Below are positions 1-7,221 of a stretch of 52,367 bases of DNA, one piece after another. Location: assembly GCA_963169325.1 (NCBI GenBank), contig CAUJEY010000026.1:1-52367 (forward strand), in the 5' to 3' direction. Position numbers and translations under genes: made by a program. The notes beneath the pieces are model-generated. The model made no database searches and was not told the DNA's origin. It saw only the letters and a program-made list of their open reading frames with translations. Source of the stretch: Bacteroidota bacterium (lineage in GTDB: Bacteria; Bacteroidota; Bacteroidia; Chitinophagales; Saprospiraceae). How positions within the stretch are numbered: position 1 is the first letter of the stretch; each line of letters opens with the position of its first letter.

Positions 1-18
1 AATATCGTTAAAGGATAA

Positions 19-190
19 GGAGGTTTGGAGGTTTGGAGGTTTGGAGGTTTGGAGGTATGGAGGTATAGGGGGCTGTGCCAAACCTTTTTTCGGACTTATA
101 GTTTAATTGTCAATCGGAAACCCTCTAACTTTCTAACCAATAACCTTCTAACCTCCAAACCTCTAAACTTTACCTTCAAAACTCAAAACC
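19..190. repeat. Low-complexity inverted repeat tract ahead of the zinc peptidase
   Basis: The left arm (19-66) is six tandem copies of an 8-nt unit, GGAGGTTT or GGAGGTAT. The right arm (about 119-190) is the loosely complementary C/A-rich side built from CCTCYAAAC-like units and runs up to the start codon at 191. About 50 nt of ordinary sequence lies between the arms. An apparent 60-residue reading frame across it is just translated repeat. The same GGTTT/AAACC family recurs at 18982-19087, 47130-47185 and 48141-48314. Confidence 0.75.
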
Positions 191-871
191 ATGTTAATAC
201 TCATTAGTATCGTTTTTACGGTTATTGGCATGATCCTGAGCGGTACCCTGCGCAGCAAGTTCAGCCGGTACAGTAAGGTTCCCCTGACCAACGGCATGAG
301 CGGCGCCGACGTAGCAGCCACTATGCTGCGTCACTATGGTATTCAAGACGTTCAGGTCATTCACGTAGAAGGCCAGTTGACTGACCACTATAACCCCGCC
401 AATAAAACGGTGAACCTGAGTCAGGACGTATACCATGGCCGCAATGTGGCCGCAGCTGCTGTGGCGGCCCATGAATGCGGCCACGCTGTGCAGCACGCCA
501 CAGCATACAGCATGTTGCAACTGCGCTCGGCGCTGGTGCCGATCGTAAACGTTGCTGCCTCTCTGCAACAATACCTGTTCATGATGGCGCTGGTGGGCAT
601 GTCCATGTTCAATAACCAGTATATTTTGTTGGTCGTACTGATCGTGTTTGGCATCACCTGCTTTTTTAGTCTGGTTACCCTACCGGTGGAGTTCGACGCC
701 AGCCGCCGGGCTTTGGCCTGGCTCGATACCAGCGGTGTGGCCCGCGGCGAACAGTACGACGGCGCCAAAGACGCCCTGTTCTGGGCTGCCATGACGTATG
801 TGGCGGCAGCACTGGCTGCTTTACTTCAATTTGTATATTTACTGATGAAGTTTTTGGGGAACAGGGAATAA
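191..871 (+). CDS. Neutral zinc metallopeptidase, YugP-like (Zn_peptidase_2 family)
   Basis: A 226-residue membrane-bound zinc protease of the family typified by Bacillus YugP; its physiological substrate is unknown. The zinc-binding motif HECGHAVQH is at residues 94-102 (H94, E95 and H98). A second conserved acidic cluster, VEFDASRRA, around 166-174 probably supplies the third ligand (E167 or D169). Hydrophobic segments are visible at residues 2-20, about 125-165 and 195-218, so the active site faces one side of the inner membrane. Length is normal for the family. The start is the first ATG after the repeat tract, and no Shine-Dalgarno is visible, as usual in Bacteroidota. Next comes a histidine kinase 100 nt away, probably with its own promoter. 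The family call is firm; the biological role is not known. Confidence 0.9.
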   Translation: MLILISIVFTVIGMILSGTLRSKFSRYSKVPLTNGMSGADVAATMLRHYGIQDVQVIHVEGQLTDHYNPANKTVNLSQDVYHGRNVAAAAVAAHECGHAVQHATAYSMLQLRSALVPIVNVAASLQQYLFMMALVGMSMFNNQYILLVVLIVFGITCFFSLVTLPVEFDASRRALAWLDTSGVARGEQYDGAKDALFWAAMTYVAAALAALLQFVYLLMKFLGNRE

Positions 872-940
872 AGTGCATGCCAGGAAGGGCGAGGCGCATT
901 TCACCCGCTTGAAAGATAAGAATGATGTTTTTATGCGGCA

Positions 941-948
941 TACTTTTG
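941..948 (+). promoter_or_regulatory. -7 box (TACTTTTG) for the histidine kinase gene
   Basis: Exact match to the Bacteroidota -7 consensus TAnnTTTG, ending 23 nt before the ATG at 972. No TTG is found at the expected -33 spacing, so support is from the -7 box and its position only. Confidence 0.5.
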
Positions 949-971
949 CTCCCGAAAAACGTTAATAGAAT

Positions 972-2441
972 ATGGACGCCCAACGCATACGCCTCATTAT
1001 CGGCCTGATGACAGTCGCCCTGATCGGGGTCATTTGTTTACAAATTTACTGGATTAGCTGGAGCATCCGGCTGAACGAAGAACAATTTGACAAAATCGTG
1101 TACGCCGCACTCAACCGCGTGGCCGACAAGCTGCAACATTACGAAGACGTGGCGGTTTGGGATGCCCTGAGTACGACGCAGGGCTTTTCAAACGAGGCCA
1201 ACCGCAATATTCGCCTCGCCGCCAAATTTTTAGAGAGCGGTTTTTCAACCCGCCGGATCAGCCGTTCCGACAGCCTGCCTAATCCGGCCACCGGTGGGCA
1301 GAGTTTCGAAGACAATGTAAACATGTGGGAATACATGAAGGTCAGCCAGTTGGTCGATTCCAGACCGCTGGCCGAACGGATACAACTGGACCTGTTATCA
1401 CTTTCATTAAAAGAAGAACTGACCAGCCGGGGTATCAACACGCCTTATCAATACGGCGTGTACTCCAAAGCGCGCAACAGCTTTGTGGTGGTCAATGACC
1501 ATTACGTGGTAGTGGACAATAGCCCGCAAGTAGCGCAAGGCGGCGCTTCCACGCTGTTCAATTCCAAATACCGGGTGTCTCTCTTTCAAAAAGACATCGA
1601 ATCGCCGGGCAACCTGTCTATTTATTTCCCCAACCGAACCAGTTTGGTACTCGGTACGATTTGGCAAACTCTGCTGCTGTCTGTGGTCTTTACCGGTATT
1701 ATCCTGTTTTGCTTTTGGTACACCATTCAGGTCATTTACCGGCAAAAAAAACTTGGAGAGATGAAGACCGACTTCATCAACAACATGACCCACGAATTTA
1801 AAACCCCGATCGCGACTATATCTTTGGCTACCGACAGCATCGCCAGCCCGATGGTGGTGAGCAATCCGGACAAGATCAAACGATTTGTAGATATCATCCG
1901 GCAAGAAAACCGCCGAATGAATAGTCAGGTGGAACGGGTGCTGCAAATTGCGCAACTGGATAAAAAAGATTTTCAACTGAGGCTCGGCGAAATCAATATG
2001 CATGAACTGATCCAGCAAGCGGTGGATAACTTCAGCCTCCAGATTGAAAAACGCGAAGGTATTTTGCAGCTTGATCTTCAGGCCAGCCGCCCGGTTATTC
2101 AGGGCGACTCCACCCATATTGCCAGTGTGGTACATAACCTGCTGGACAACGCCAATAAGTATAGTCCGGAGAAACCGGAAATTACCATCCGCACCCGCAA
2201 TGTGCCGCATGGGGTGGAAATTACGGTGGAAGACAACGGTATCGGCATTAGCAAGGAGGCCCGCAAGCATATTTTCGACAAATTCTACCGGGTACACACG
2301 GGCAATATTCACGACGTGAAAGGGTTCGGTCTGGGGCTGAGTTATGTGAAAGCCATCGTCACGGCGCACAAAGGGTTTGTGGATATAAAAAGCGAGCCGG
2401 GGAAAGGAAGCGCGTTTATCGTGACGTTTCCGTTTGCGTAG
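972..2441 (+). CDS. Membrane sensor histidine kinase
   Basis: A 489-residue class I histidine kinase. A first membrane helix (about 8-30) and a second (about 231-255) bracket a periplasmic sensor region of about 200 residues that I do not recognise. The cytoplasmic part has a HisKA dimerisation helix with the phospho-acceptor H274 in NNMTHEFKTP. The HATPase_c domain follows, with N-box HNLLDNA (388-394), G1 DNGIG (421-425) and G2 GFGLGL (451-456). All catalytic motifs are intact. It should autophosphorylate on H274 and pass phosphate to a response regulator, but none is adjacent: the neighbours are a zinc peptidase and pheS, so this is an orphan kinase at this locus. The ATG start gives a short cytoplasmic N-terminus before the first helix. 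Confidence 0.95.
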   Translation: MDAQRIRLIIGLMTVALIGVICLQIYWISWSIRLNEEQFDKIVYAALNRVADKLQHYEDVAVWDALSTTQGFSNEANRNIRLAAKFLESGFSTRRISRSDSLPNPATGGQSFEDNVNMWEYMKVSQLVDSRPLAERIQLDLLSLSLKEELTSRGINTPYQYGVYSKARNSFVVVNDHYVVVDNSPQVAQGGASTLFNSKYRVSLFQKDIESPGNLSIYFPNRTSLVLGTIWQTLLLSVVFTGIILFCFWYTIQVIYRQKKLGEMKTDFINNMTHEFKTPIATISLATDSIASPMVVSNPDKIKRFVDIIRQENRRMNSQVERVLQIAQLDKKDFQLRLGEINMHELIQQAVDNFSLQIEKREGILQLDLQASRPVIQGDSTHIASVVHNLLDNANKYSPEKPEITIRTRNVPHGVEITVEDNGIGISKEARKHIFDKFYRVHTGNIHDVKGFGLGLSYVKAIVTAHKGFVDIKSEPGKGSAFIVTFPFA

Positions 2442-2510
2442 AGCATGTTGGGGATTTTTCGCTGGAGTCAAAACAGCACTTAACAACAGGGGAATTGAAG
2501 TGGAATAGCC

Positions 2511-2518
2511 TAACTTTG
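2511..2518 (+). promoter_or_regulatory. -7 box (TAACTTTG) for pheS
   Basis: Exact TAnnTTTG match 26 nt upstream of the pheS ATG. The box and following bases (TAACTTTGCG) are repeated exactly at 23561 ahead of icmF. No convincing -33 TTG is present. Confidence 0.5.
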
Positions 2519-2544
2519 CGGCTTAACACAACATCACCAACGGA

Positions 2545-3576
2545 ATGTCCGATATTTTCACCAAAGTACAGGAAACCCTCTCCGCCCTTGAAGCCGAAAA
2601 CCCTGCCACGGCCGAAGCCGTGGAAGCCTTTCGGATACAGTACCTCGGCTCGAAAGGGCTGATCAAGACTTTTATGGAGGAAATGCGCAACGTGCCCAAC
2701 GAGCGCAAGCGCGATTTCGGCCAGTTGGTCAATGCATTGAAGCAGCAGGCTGAGGATAAATTCCAGGCACTAAAAGCCGTGCTGGAGGCTGGAGCCGATC
2801 AGGCCGCCGCTATTCAATTTGATCTGACCGCCCCCGGCGAGCCGCTTCCGTTAGGCTCCCGCCATCCCATAGCGGTCACGCTCAACCGCATCATCGAAAT
2901 TTTTAACCGGATCGGTTTCGTGGTAGCCGATGGTCCGGAGATTGAGCACGACTGGTACAATTTTACCGCCATGAACACGCCGGAAGACCATCCGGCGCGC
3001 GATATGCAGGATACCTTCTATGTAGTGGACGCCCCCGGTATGTTGCTGCGCACACATACCAGCAACGTGCAGGCCCGCGTGATGACCACCCGCAAACCGC
3101 CCATTCGGATTATTGCGCCAGGGCGGGTGTACCGCAACGAAACGATTTCGGCACGCTCGCATGCGCAATTCCATCAGGTGGAAGGACTGTATGTGGACGA
3201 AGGCGTATCGTTCGCCGACATGAAACAAGTGCTGCTGTACTTTGCGCAGGAGATGTTCGGTGCGCCGAAAATCCGCCTGCGTCCCTCGTTTTTCCCTTTC
3301 ACGGAACCCAGTGCGGAAATGGATGTCTGGCTCGGCACCGATACAGAAGAAAACAACCGCCTCACTAAAGGCACCGGCTGGCTCGAAATACTCGGCTGCG
3401 GCATGGTAGACCCACAGGTACTCGAAAACTGCGGCATCGACAGCCGTAAATATTCAGGCTACGCTTTTGGGATGGGGATTGAGCGTCAGGCGTTGCGGCT
3501 GTTCAATATTCCGGATATCCGGTTGTTGTTTGAAAATGACGTACGGATGTTGCGGCAGTTTGCGTCTTTCGTATGA
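2545..3576 (+). CDS. pheS: Phenylalanine-tRNA ligase, alpha subunit
   Basis: A 343-residue catalytic subunit of the (alpha-beta)2 class II synthetase that charges tRNA-Phe. The N-terminal coiled-coil arm (about 1-85) is followed by the class II core. Visible signatures are PLGSRHPI near 109, motif 2 GRVYRNE with the following HAQFHQVEG (about 193-212), and motif 3 GMGIERQALRLF (about 308-319). Length and motif order are typical of bacterial PheS. The beta subunit gene pheT is not in this window, so the two subunits are encoded apart, which is common in Bacteroidota. The start is supported by the -7 box at 2511 and by the family N-terminus. Confidence 0.97.
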   Translation: MSDIFTKVQETLSALEAENPATAEAVEAFRIQYLGSKGLIKTFMEEMRNVPNERKRDFGQLVNALKQQAEDKFQALKAVLEAGADQAAAIQFDLTAPGEPLPLGSRHPIAVTLNRIIEIFNRIGFVVADGPEIEHDWYNFTAMNTPEDHPARDMQDTFYVVDAPGMLLRTHTSNVQARVMTTRKPPIRIIAPGRVYRNETISARSHAQFHQVEGLYVDEGVSFADMKQVLLYFAQEMFGAPKIRLRPSFFPFTEPSAEMDVWLGTDTEENNRLTKGTGWLEILGCGMVDPQVLENCGIDSRKYSGYAFGMGIERQALRLFNIPDIRLLFENDVRMLRQFASFV

Positions 3577-3676
3577 GTAGTGAATAAACATTTCCAATAC
3601 GATTTGCCTTCCCCGTGCTACCTTTATCCGGATAGTTCGCGAATGCGGATACACGTTTATCAAACTCAACCACAAT

Positions 3677-4579
3677 ATGTTCCTCGCACTACTTGGCATT
3701 GTTGTTATCGTCATTACCTCCGGCCTTTCCAAAGCAAACCCACAATTAGGCTCCTTTGGGAAAATAGGGCGCATCATTGGGGTCGGGTTGGTGGGCATTG
3801 GTATTCTAAGTTCCTGTTTCGTTCAAATTTCTCCCGGCGAAGTGGGCGTTCAAACCTTGTTCGGCAAGGTACAATCAGGCATACTGACTGAAGGTCTGAA
3901 CGTAGTAAATCCCTTGGTGGAAGTAGTGCATTTTGATATCAGAACGCAGAATTATACGATGTCGGGCGTACAGGACGAGGGGCAAAAGATGGGTGACGAT
4001 GCCATCCGGGTACTTTCAGCCGACGGCCTGGAGGTACAAATTGACCTGACCGTGTTGTTTCGTGTGGTACCGGACAAATCCCCCGAAATTCTGCGCAATA
4101 TCGGTCAGGGATTCCGGGATGTGATCGTCCGGCCTTTGGTACGTACCAAAATCCGCGACTTCGCCGCCTATTACGATGCCGTGGCGCTGTATTCCACCAA
4201 ACGTGATGAATTTCAGCAGCGCCTCTCTTCGGCCATCGAAAAAGAATTTACGGAGCGCGGACTTGTGATGGAGCAAGTGCTGATCCGTAATATCAATCTT
4301 CCGGAGTCGGTAAAAGCGGCAATTGAAGCAAAAATAAACGCCGAACAAGATGCCCAAAAGATGAAATTTGTGCTGGACAAAGAACGGCAGGAGGCCGACC
4401 GTAAGCGCGTGGAAGCCCAGGGTATCGCTGATTATCAGCGGATACTGACCGCTTCTCTGACAGACAAAATGATACAATACGAACAGATTAAGATACAAAA
4501 AGAACTGGTCACCTCGCCCAACGCCAAAGTAATTATCATGGGCAACGGGAAAGCGACGCCAATTCTGCTCGGACAGTAA
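3677..4579 (+). CDS. Prohibitin/SPFH (Band 7) domain membrane protein
   Basis: A 300-residue prohibitin-type protein. Two hydrophobic stretches (about 2-18 and 33-52) anchor it in the inner membrane. The Band 7/SPFH domain follows from ISPGEVGVQTLFGKV (about 53-67) to about residue 200. A long charged alpha-helical region (about 200-265, rich in E, K, Q and R) is the coiled coil through which these proteins build ring-like oligomers. Family members scaffold membrane microdomains and often modulate membrane proteases such as FtsH; that role here is inference. The start at 3677 gives the hydrophobic N-terminus; an overlapping frame from 3580 is a shadow. Its stop is 3 nt before a large inverted repeat tract. 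Confidence 0.92.
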   Translation: MFLALLGIVVIVITSGLSKANPQLGSFGKIGRIIGVGLVGIGILSSCFVQISPGEVGVQTLFGKVQSGILTEGLNVVNPLVEVVHFDIRTQNYTMSGVQDEGQKMGDDAIRVLSADGLEVQIDLTVLFRVVPDKSPEILRNIGQGFRDVIVRPLVRTKIRDFAAYYDAVALYSTKRDEFQQRLSSAIEKEFTERGLVMEQVLIRNINLPESVKAAIEAKINAEQDAQKMKFVLDKERQEADRKRVEAQGIADYQRILTASLTDKMIQYEQIKIQKELVTSPNAKVIIMGNGKATPILLGQ

Positions 4580-4582
4580 AGT

Positions 4583-4676
4583 GGTTATTGGTTTATTGGT
4601 TATTGGTTGATTTGTCCGATACAGAGCCAAACAACCAATAACCAATCAACCAATAACCAATCAACCAATAACCAAT
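4583..4676. repeat. Inverted repeat tract of GGTTATT/AATAACC units
   Basis: The left arm (4583-4614) is tandem TTATTGG-type units. The right arm (4627-4676) is tandem CCAATAA/CCAATCA units and is the reverse complement of the left arm over more than 20 bases; the loop is about 12 nt. The tract fills the whole gap between the SPFH stop and the glycosyltransferase ATG at 4677, which directly abuts its last base. It could fold into a large hairpin in RNA or as a cruciform. Confidence 0.85.
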
Positions 4677-5432
4677 ATGCAAATATCCGCCGTCATCATC
4701 ACCTTCAACGAGGAGTGCAACATCGGGCGCTGCCTTGATTCACTGGCAGGGGTGGCGGATGAGGTGGTGGTAGTCGATTCTTTTTCTATCGACCGGACGG
4801 CGCAAATCTGCCGGGAAAAGGGCGCTCGTTTTATTCAACATGCTTTTGACGGGCATATCGAACAGAAAAATTTTGCGCTCAGCCAGGCGCAGTTTCCACA
4901 TGTACTTTCGCTCGATGCCGACGAGGCGCTGAGCGACACCTTGAGGCAGTCTATTCTGACAGTTAAATCTAGTTGGAAATGCGAGGCGTACGCCATGAAC
5001 CGCCTGACAAATTACTGCGGGCAATGGATATGGCACAGCGGCTGGTATCCCGACCGAAAAGTGCGGTTGTTCGACCGGCGCCTGGGACATTGGGGAGGGC
5101 TAAACCCGCACGACAAAGTGGAAATGAACGCCGGCAGCACCGTGGGCTTTTTGTCCGGCGATTTATTGCATTACAGCTATTATACGGTGGAGGAACACTT
5201 TACGCGAGCCCGAAAATACGCCGAAATCGCGGCAAAGGCCATGCAGACACGGGGCAAACGCGGGTCTTGGTTCCGGGTACTGTTTAGCCCGGCGTTTAAG
5301 TTCATCCGCAACTACTTGTTCCGACTGGGCTTTCTCGATGGCCGTGCCGGCTGGACGATCTGCCGAATCGCAGCCCTGGAGACTTACTGGAAATACTGCG
5401 ACTTGATTCGACTGGAAAAAACGACAAAATAA
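4677..5432 (+). CDS. Family 2 glycosyltransferase, WaaE/KdtX-like
   Basis: A 251-residue inverting GT-A glycosyltransferase. The N-terminus ISAVIITFNEECNIGRCL is the typical nucleotide-sugar Rossmann start. A metal/nucleotide-binding DAD is at residues 80-82 (in SLDADEAL). The central segment with TNYCGQWIWHSGWYPDRKVR and the later HYSYYTVEEHF match the short lipopolysaccharide-core transferases of the WaaE/KdtX kind. It probably adds a sugar to lipopolysaccharide or another cell-surface glycan from the cytoplasmic face; the sugar and acceptor cannot be read from sequence. The start codon directly abuts the repeat tract, so the 5' untranslated region is probably repeat-derived. An inverted repeat follows the stop. 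Confidence 0.9.
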   Translation: MQISAVIITFNEECNIGRCLDSLAGVADEVVVVDSFSIDRTAQICREKGARFIQHAFDGHIEQKNFALSQAQFPHVLSLDADEALSDTLRQSILTVKSSWKCEAYAMNRLTNYCGQWIWHSGWYPDRKVRLFDRRLGHWGGLNPHDKVEMNAGSTVGFLSGDLLHYSYYTVEEHFTRARKYAEIAAKAMQTRGKRGSWFRVLFSPAFKFIRNYLFRLGFLDGRAGWTICRIAALETYWKYCDLIRLEKTTK

Positions 5433-5435
5433 AAA

Positions 5436-5517
5436 TGGACAGGATTAACAGAAATTGCAGGCTATGATAATTGAAAATCAAATATAAAAATCCTGCAAAT
5501 CCTGTTAATCCTGTCTA
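5436..5517. repeat. Inverted repeat between convergent genes, possible bidirectional terminator
   Basis: The left arm (5436-5461, from TGGACAGGATTAACAG to TGCAGG) is complementary to the right arm (5492-5517) over about 25 positions with two mismatches; the loop is about 30 nt and A/T-rich. Its position between the stop of the plus-strand glycosyltransferase and the stop of the minus-strand lipoprotein fits a bidirectional terminator. Each arm carries two CAGGATT-like words, so it shares the short-unit design of the other intergenic tracts. Confidence 0.75.
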
Positions 5518-5571
5518 TATAACACCCAAACAGTAGTCTAAAATCTATCTCCGTCAGGCCCTGAACCATTC

Positions 5572-5997
5572 TTAGTCCCGGTCTGCTTTAATGACGTAGC
5601 GGAATCCGTCGATAATACCCTCTATTTCTATATCATCGTTGTCTACATCAATGTCGAGGGTAGTAGTGCCATCGTTTTTGATCAATTTGATTTCCTTGTC
5701 TTCCACGTCTACTTCATAGTCGCCAGTGATACGTTCGCTGGTGCCATCGGCATAGTTGATGATCCATTCGAAGTCGCCGTTGCTACCGGCGTAAGTTTCA
5801 TATTCCATTGTAAAGGAAGTCACGATGGTACTCATCAGTTCCACGCCGTCTTCGGTGAAGGATTTGACTTCCCAATCGCCAACCACTTCTTCCTTAAAGG
5901 TCGGTTTTTTGTCTTTTTTGCAACTGGTCATGCCGACGACGGCGATACTCAACATCAGGAGGGCAAAAATGCGGCTTTTCGATACAAACGTTTTCAT
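5572..5997 (-). CDS. Small lipoprotein, lipocalin-like
   Basis: A 141-residue predicted lipoprotein. The signal peptide (1-25) ends in a lipobox with C26 in GMTSCKK. The mature part begins with a basic KKDKK stretch and then GDWEVKSFTEDG, followed by alternating beta-strand segments and strongly acidic turns. This resembles the lipocalin-like domain proteins common in Bacteroidota (a G-W start and a small beta barrel). The ligand is unknown. The acidic, D/E-rich C-terminus (DIDVDNDDIEIEG) suggests a soluble, possibly cation-rich environment. Convergent with the glycosyltransferase and separated from it by an inverted repeat. Lipoprotein status is firm; the fold is a moderate inference. Confidence 0.8.
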   Translation of the reverse strand: MKTFVSKSRIFALLMLSIAVVGMTSCKKDKKPTFKEEVVGDWEVKSFTEDGVELMSTIVTSFTMEYETYAGSNGDFEWIINYADGTSERITGDYEVDVEDKEIKLIKNDGTTTLDIDVDNDDIEIEGIIDGFRYVIKADRD

Positions 5998-6091
5998 TTT
6001 GATAGAAATTGGTAGTGAATGATAATGTTAGTGAACGGAATGATTGACCGGTATGGGCGAGCAGAAGGTTGCAACGACAAGAAAAAAACTT

Positions 6092-6122
6092 TTTGTGTTA
6101 AGTTTTGATTGTCGTATTTTTG
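6092..6122 (+). promoter_or_regulatory. Promoter of the Rpn-family nuclease gene
   Basis: TTTG at 6092-6095, a 19-nt spacer and an exact TATTTTTG at 6115-6122. This is a full match to the Bacteroidota -33/-7 consensus, ending 31 nt before the ATG at 6154. Confidence 0.75.
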
Positions 6123-6153
6123 AGGGTGTTTATTTAACGAAATATATCTCGCC

Positions 6154-7032
6154 ATGCCAAACGATTACGACCGCATTATCAAGGAAAATTTTGAACCCTT
6201 GCTCCCGCATCTGTGTCGGGCACTGCTAGGATTGGACCTCTCCCACATGGAACCGATGGAGGCAAAAATCCAGGTTACCACCGAACGGGAATTGGATCAT
6301 CTCAAAAAAGTCATCCACGACGATCCAGAGCGGGATTACTGCTTGCACTGGGAAATCCAGTCGGACGACGAGGATATGCGGCGCCGGAACTTATTGTACT
6401 ATGCCTTGGTTCACCATGCAACCGGATTACCGCTCAAGCAAATCGTCCTGTATCTGGGCGACCCAAAGCCTGGACAGATTTTAAAAAATGTGCTCGAACT
6501 GGAAGGTTTGAGACTGGAATTTGTGGTTGTCAATATTCGTGAGGTACCGAAAGAACGTTTCCTCAACTCCGGAGTGCCGGAAGAAATCGTGTTGTCGCTA
6601 CTATGTGATTTTGGAAAAGACCGCCCGGAAGCAGTGGTTCGTTTGATTCTGCAAAACCTGCTGAAGATCGTCGGGCGGGTCGAGCGCCTGAAGAAGTACC
6701 AGCGGCAGTTGCAAATCTTGTCAAGACTCCGTAAATTGCAGCCGATTGTAACAAAAGAAATCAGCCTTATGCCAATCAAATTTGATATTGAAACGGATGA
6801 ACTTTACCTGGAAGGTATCGAGAAGGGTATCGAGAAGGGTATCGAAAAAGGTATCGAGAAGGGTATCGAAAAAGGTATCGAAAAAGGCGTTGAACAGCAT
6901 CAGCACGAAACTGTAGTTGCCATGTTGCGCGATGGTGTATTGCCCTTAGAAAAAATTGCACGATACGCCGGCGTGACGCTCGAATATGTGCAAAAAGTTC
7001 AAAAAGAACTCGAACCCAAACGCGACAACTGA
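6154..7032 (+). CDS. Rpn-family recombination-promoting nuclease/putative transposase
   Basis: A 292-residue member of the PD-(D/E)XK superfamily related to E. coli RpnA-E, RecA-independent recombination-promoting DNA endonucleases. A D...W-E-I-Q arrangement (ERDYCLHWEIQ, about 62-72) followed by RRRNLLYYALVHH is the usual catalytic neighbourhood. A helical middle with RLKKYQRQLQILSRLRKLQP follows. Residues 221-244 are six tandem GIEK units encoded by a 12-nt repeat, then GVEQ and a short C-terminal helix. Such charged repeat tails are common in this family and change length by slippage. It has its own strong promoter and terminator and no transposon ends, so it is a stand-alone gene. Activity is family inference. 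Confidence 0.85.
   Translation: MPNDYDRIIKENFEPLLPHLCRALLGLDLSHMEPMEAKIQVTTERELDHLKKVIHDDPERDYCLHWEIQSDDEDMRRRNLLYYALVHHATGLPLKQIVLYLGDPKPGQILKNVLELEGLRLEFVVVNIREVPKERFLNSGVPEEIVLSLLCDFGKDRPEAVVRLILQNLLKIVGRVERLKKYQRQLQILSRLRKLQPIVTKEISLMPIKFDIETDELYLEGIEKGIEKGIEKGIEKGIEKGIEKGVEQHQHETVVAMLRDGVLPLEKIARYAGVTLEYVQKVQKELEPKRDN
6814..6885 (+). repeat. 12-nt tandem coding repeat (GIEK x6)
   Basis: Six consecutive copies of GGTATCGARAAR encode GIEK in the C-terminal region of the Rpn-like nuclease; a seventh, diverged copy (GVEQ) follows. The copies differ only at purine positions (GAGAAG versus GAAAAA), which suggests recent expansion or recombination between copies. Confidence 0.95.
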
Positions 7033-7121
7033 AATGCCTTTCGTTCACATAATTTCCAGCAGCATTATTATTCGCCCCGGGCTTTACACCTGAAGCGTGG
7101 AATGCTGTTTTTGAAAAACAG

Positions 7122-7157
7122 AAACCCCGGCAGGTGTAAAAACTTGCCGGGGTTTTT
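7122..7157 (+). terminator. Rho-independent terminator after the Rpn-like gene
   Basis: An 11-bp stem, AAACCCCGGCA (7122-7132) with TGCCGGGGTTT (7145-7155), a 12-nt loop and a T run to 7157. An upstream TTTACACCTG (7083-7092) is complementary to CAGGTGTAAA (7131-7140), so a second, mutually exclusive stem is possible. The ileS promoter lies at the right edge of this hairpin. Confidence 0.8.
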
Positions 7158-7173
7158 GATTATGGTATTTTTG
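7143..7173 (+). promoter_or_regulatory. Promoter of ileS
   Basis: CTTG at 7143-7146, a 19-nt spacer and an exact TATTTTTG at 7166-7173, 48 nt before the ileS ATG. The -33 part lies inside the right arm of the upstream terminator, so the terminator is not part of the ileS transcript if this promoter is the main one. Confidence 0.7.
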
Positions 7174-7183
7174 CGCCCGTTCA

Positions 7184-7215
7184 AATCAACGCATCAACAA
7201 ATCAACGTATCAACA
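7184..7215. repeat. Two 16-nt direct repeats in the ileS leader
   Basis: AATCAACGCATCAACA (7184-7199) is followed directly by AATCAACGTATCAACA (7200-7215), differing at one base. The pair makes up most of the predicted 5' untranslated region and ends 6 nt before the start codon. It is G-poor and C/A-rich on the sense strand, like the other start-adjacent tracts. Confidence 0.85.
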
Positions 7216-7221
7216 AAATAA

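Noticed and set aside
25-207. 60-residue ORF at the left end
   Set aside because: It is translated GGAGGTTT repeat and overlaps the start of the zinc peptidase.
3580-3891. 103-residue ORF before the SPFH gene
   Set aside because: It overlaps the SPFH gene in another frame and has no domain character; the SPFH start at 3677 gives a proper membrane helix.
7083-7157. T-box or amino-acid attenuator for ileS
   Set aside because: No T-box motifs are present, such elements are not typical of Bacteroidota, and a strong promoter lies after the hairpin.
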